Assembly: GCA_025455225.1 (NCBI GenBank)
Contig: JALOMY010000034.1
Location: 1-16,919, forward strand
Direction of reading: 5' to 3'
DNA: 16,919 nucleotides
DNA from: Cyclobacteriaceae bacterium
Lineage (GTDB): Bacteria; Bacteroidota; Bacteroidia; Cytophagales; Cyclobacteriaceae
Made by a program: the position numbers and the translations under genes. The notes beneath the pieces are model-generated. The model was not told where the DNA came from and ran no database searches. It saw only the letters and a program-made list of their open reading frames with translations. Positions 14,633 to 16,919 of this stretch are shown piece after piece. Each line of letters opens with the position of its first letter. Within the stretch, counting starts at the first letter, position 1.

Positions 14633-15547
14633 ATGAATTTTGATGTTAAAGTTTCCATAATTCTCCCAACCCACAACCGCGCCCATCTTCTGCCTAGGGC
14701 AATAAATAGTGTGCTTAATCAAACCTATCCAAATTGGGAGTTGATAATTGTAGATGATGGATCAACTGATAATACAAAGTATATTATTGATAAATTTAAT
14801 GACCGCAGGATAAAATATATTCAACTAAAATCAAATGTTGGAGCTCCTGAAGCAAGAAACATTGGGATGGTTCAGGCAAAAGGTGATTTCATCACTTTTC
14901 TTGATTCTGATGATGAATATTACAATAATAAAGTTGAAAAGCAACTTAAACTTTTCAGAGATTCTTCTATCCCTAATCTTGGTGTAGTTTCCTGTGGCAG
15001 ACATGATTTTCGGAATAAAAAAAAATACTTTGAATGGACACCCACTTATAGAGGTAATATTTTGAAGCCTTTACTTAGTAAAAGAAAAATTGGGTCAGGT
15101 ACACCTTTTTTAATGATTAAAAGGGTAATTGTTGATGAAGGTATTTTTTTTGACCCAGACATGCCAGCAGGTCAAGATTATGATTTTCTAGTTAGAGTTT
15201 GCTTAAAGTATAATTTTGATTTTGTTGAAGAATCATTAGTAAAGGTTCATCATCATTCAGGAGAAAGAGTTTACAATCATGAAAGAGCTATATTGGCTTT
15301 TGAATTGCAGTATAAAAAATATAGATATTTACTCCTGCAGGATAAATCTGTTCATGAAAGATTTATATTGAAACAATGTGATTTGTATTTTTCTTACTTG
15401 CAGAGAGATCGTGCACTTCAACTTCTTCAAACAGGGATTCCTTTTTTTACGATGCGTAAATATTTATGGTTTCTTTTTTTTAAGAATTTTAAGTCCTTGG
15501 AAAGCCTAAAATCACGAATATTAATCTCATTACTTCGTAAAATTTAG
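14633..15547 (+). CDS. Glycosyltransferase family 2 (GT-A fold)
   Basis: The 304-residue product starts VSIILPTHNRAHLLPRAINS and shows the GT2 landmarks: ELIIVDDGSTDNT (Asp41/Asp42, nucleotide binding), NVGAPEARNIGMVQAKGDF, and FLDSDDE with the D-x-D metal site at residues 91-93. Further on, MPAGQDYDFLVRVCLKY holds the acidic pair (QDYD) usual for the catalytic-base region. The last third is more variable and probably determines the acceptor. The DNA is visibly richer in A and T, with many AAA, ATT and TTT codons, than the wza-wzc part of the locus. It would add one sugar to the repeat unit. The family is sure; the donor sugar is unknown. Confidence 0.92.
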   Translation: MNFDVKVSIILPTHNRAHLLPRAINSVLNQTYPNWELIIVDDGSTDNTKYIIDKFNDRRIKYIQLKSNVGAPEARNIGMVQAKGDFITFLDSDDEYYNNKVEKQLKLFRDSSIPNLGVVSCGRHDFRNKKKYFEWTPTYRGNILKPLLSKRKIGSGTPFLMIKRVIVDEGIFFDPDMPAGQDYDFLVRVCLKYNFDFVEESLVKVHHHSGERVYNHERAILAFELQYKKYRYLLLQDKSVHERFILKQCDLYFSYLQRDRALQLLQTGIPFFTMRKYLWFLFFKNFKSLESLKSRILISLLRKI

Positions 15548-15563
15548 ATAATAAGACGTAAAA

Positions 15564-16367
15564 ATGAAGTTTCTAAAAAGAAGTCTAATTAAATTAGTTG
15601 CAAAGCTTGATGGTCCTATTTTTATCCATTTAGTTAATCTTTTGTATCAATTGAATGGATTAATTTGCAGGTTAAAAGTTGAGAATGGTAATTATTACAT
15701 TGTTGAAGATGAAATTAAAATTCAATTAGCATCTAAGGTTAGGTATAGTCGATATCTAAAAGGAGTTAAGAATACCTTAGATTCCTTAGCAAAAAATTAC
15801 TTTTTGGACAAAATCAAGTTTGAGCAACATAATGTTTTTGTAGACTGTGGAGCAAATGTTGGTGAACTTGGAATTTGGTTAAAGCAAAAATATCATGAGC
15901 TAATATACATTGGATTTGAACCATCTTCCTCGGAATTTAAGGCTTTGTCGCAGAACCTTTCAGGAAATAGTTTGTATAATTTAGCTTTATGGAGTAGTAA
16001 CGAGTCTCTTAAATTTTATTTATCCATTGATACAGCTGATTCAAGTCTAATTCAGCCTTCTGATTATACAGATATTATTAGTATTTCAGCAGTAAGACTG
16101 GATACAGTTATTTCTAATGTTAATCGCATAAAAGTTCTAAAAGTAGAAGCAGAAGGTGCTGAACCAGAGGTTTTGGAAGGTGCATACTCACTGATTGATA
16201 TATGTGATTATATAGTTGTCGATACTAGCCCAGAACGAGGAGTTAAAAAAGATGAGACGACTGTACATGTTATAGATTACATGTATCAACGTGGATTTAA
16301 ATTATTGGAGATTTTACACAGACCTAGAATTATGTGTTTGTTTGTGAACGGTTCATTAAGTAAATGA
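15564..16367 (+). CDS. FkbM family SAM-dependent methyltransferase
   Basis: The 267-residue product has a mostly helical N-terminus (1-85), then the FkbM-type SAM motif VFVDCGANVGELGIWL (residues 91-106), YIGFEPSSSEFKALSQNL (acidic residue and following helix), and IKVLKVEAEGAEPEVLEGA, the signature equivalent to the family's KIDVEGAE block. FkbM enzymes O-methylate sugars or polyketides, and in surface-polysaccharide clusters they usually act on sugar hydroxyls. It starts 16 bp after the GT2 gene and overlaps the next gene by 4 bp, so it is in one transcription unit with them. It shares the AT-rich composition of the GT2 gene. Confidence 0.88.
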   Translation: MKFLKRSLIKLVAKLDGPIFIHLVNLLYQLNGLICRLKVENGNYYIVEDEIKIQLASKVRYSRYLKGVKNTLDSLAKNYFLDKIKFEQHNVFVDCGANVGELGIWLKQKYHELIYIGFEPSSSEFKALSQNLSGNSLYNLALWSSNESLKFYLSIDTADSSLIQPSDYTDIISISAVRLDTVISNVNRIKVLKVEAEGAEPEVLEGAYSLIDICDYIVVDTSPERGVKKDETTVHVIDYMYQRGFKLLEILHRPRIMCLFVNGSLSK

Positions 16368-16919
16368 GAGAAAAACCTTACATTGCTTTTCTTATAGATA
16401 CACTTCAAACCGGTGGCGCAGAAAAGAGCATTTTGGCTATTGCATCTAAATTAAAACTTGTGCAGCCTGTTGTTTGTCATATCTATCAAAATGATGAATT
16501 AAAACATCACTTTAATAAAAGTGGTATCCGGGTAATTTCTTTAGATGTTAAAGGTCCTTATAGTTTTAAAGAAGCTTCAAATAAATTACATAGTGTTTTA
16601 AAACAAGAAAAGCCGGATCTTGTAGTAGCTACACTATTACGCTCCGAGTTAATTTCCAGATGGGTTTGCAAACGGATGAATATTCCTAATGTGGGCACAT
16701 TTGTAAGCGATACTTATGCTCCAAATGCTTTACAAACAATGTCTTGGTTAATGTGTATAAAGGTGAGGTTCTTTTGGTTACTCAACGTACTAACAGCTCG
16801 CTGGTGTGTTGCTTTTTTGGCCAATTCCGAAAGTATTAAACAAAGTAATTGCAATGCGCTGTATGTATCACCTCATAAAGTAAAGGTTATTTATCGTGGA
16901 AGAACAACTGACAATTTCC
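16364..16919 (+). CDS. Glycosyltransferase family 4, N-terminal part (3' partial)
   Basis: ATG 16364 overlaps the TGA of the FkbM gene (ATGA) and the frame stays open to the window end (185 codons visible). The protein starts MREKPYIAFLIDTLQTGGAE, in which TGGAEK is the glycine-rich loop near the N-terminus of many GT4 enzymes. KQEKPDLVVATLLRSELISR and then NIPNVGTFVSDTY follow the pattern of the acceptor domain, and FLANSESIKQSN leads toward the inter-domain linker, with HKVKVIYRG as the usual junction to the donor domain. The catalytic donor half lies beyond the window. Composition is AT-rich as in the two preceding genes. Confidence 0.85.
   Translation, partial: MREKPYIAFLIDTLQTGGAEKSILAIASKLKLVQPVVCHIYQNDELKHHFNKSGIRVISLDVKGPYSFKEASNKLHSVLKQEKPDLVVATLLRSELISRWVCKRMNIPNVGTFVSDTYAPNALQTMSWLMCIKVRFFWLLNVLTARWCVAFLANSESIKQSNCNALYVSPHKVKVIYRGRTTDNF

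Overview
The window looks like part of an exopolysaccharide/capsule biosynthesis locus from a member of the Bacteroidota, probably a Cytophagales-type bacterium. The clues are a short Wza-type lipoprotein followed by a fused Wzc-type chain-length regulator/tyrosine kinase with a Tyr-rich tail, the near absence of Shine-Dalgarno sequences, a winged-helix regulator of a type I recall from Bacteroidota surface-polysaccharide loci, and GGATCC/TTCGCT-type palindromes and 7-bp repeats between genes. All confidently called genes lie on the + strand. The lineage is inferred from gene families and style; no rRNA or other marker gene is present.

Layout. (1) 1-1903: a membrane-anchored SGNH-hydrolase-like protein (5' end outside the window), a 49-residue DUF5989 protein and an SxtJ-family membrane protein. 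(2) 1956-3551: a decayed ATP-grasp gene (in-frame stop, internal deletion, frameshifted remnant of the C-terminus) followed by an intact ATP-grasp gene. (3) 3552-4047: a non-coding stretch with a hairpin, a degenerate tandem repeat of about 65-70 bp, and an eight-unit 7-bp array. (4) 4048-7278: the export pair, a Wza-like outer-membrane lipoprotein and a Wzc-like co-polymerase/BY-kinase ending in (Gly-Tyr)10. (5) 7279-7631: a non-coding stretch with nested inverted repeats and, just before the next gene, two copies of a 17-bp palindrome. (6) 7632-8168: a winged-helix protein with a degenerate nucleotidyltransferase-like C-terminal half, the likely local regulator. (7) 8304-16919: the glycan assembly genes: DegT-type sugar aminotransferase, SAM methyltransferase, sulfotransferase, Wzx-type flippase, second SAM methyltransferase, GT4 glycosyltransferase, GT2 glycosyltransferase, FkbM-type methyltransferase, and a GT4 glycosyltransferase cut by the window end.

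How it fits together (inference). Nucleotide-activated amino sugars (aminotransferase) are assembled on a lipid carrier by the GT2/GT4 enzymes, decorated by methyl and possibly sulfate groups, flipped by the Wzx-like protein, polymerised by a Wzy not seen here, and exported through the Wzc/Wza pair. The SGNH/DUF5989/SxtJ group and the ATP-grasp enzyme may add further modifications. No initiating sugar-phosphate transferase or polymerase is visible, so the locus continues beyond the window. From about 14,580 onward the DNA is visibly more AT-rich than the wza-wzc part, suggesting the distal glycosyltransferase block has a different origin.

The points most worth a second look are the twin palindromes in front of the winged-helix/nucleotidyltransferase-like protein, the (GY)10 kinase tail encoded by a 6-bp tandem repeat, the half-destroyed ATP-grasp pair, and the SGNH-DUF5989-SxtJ trio.
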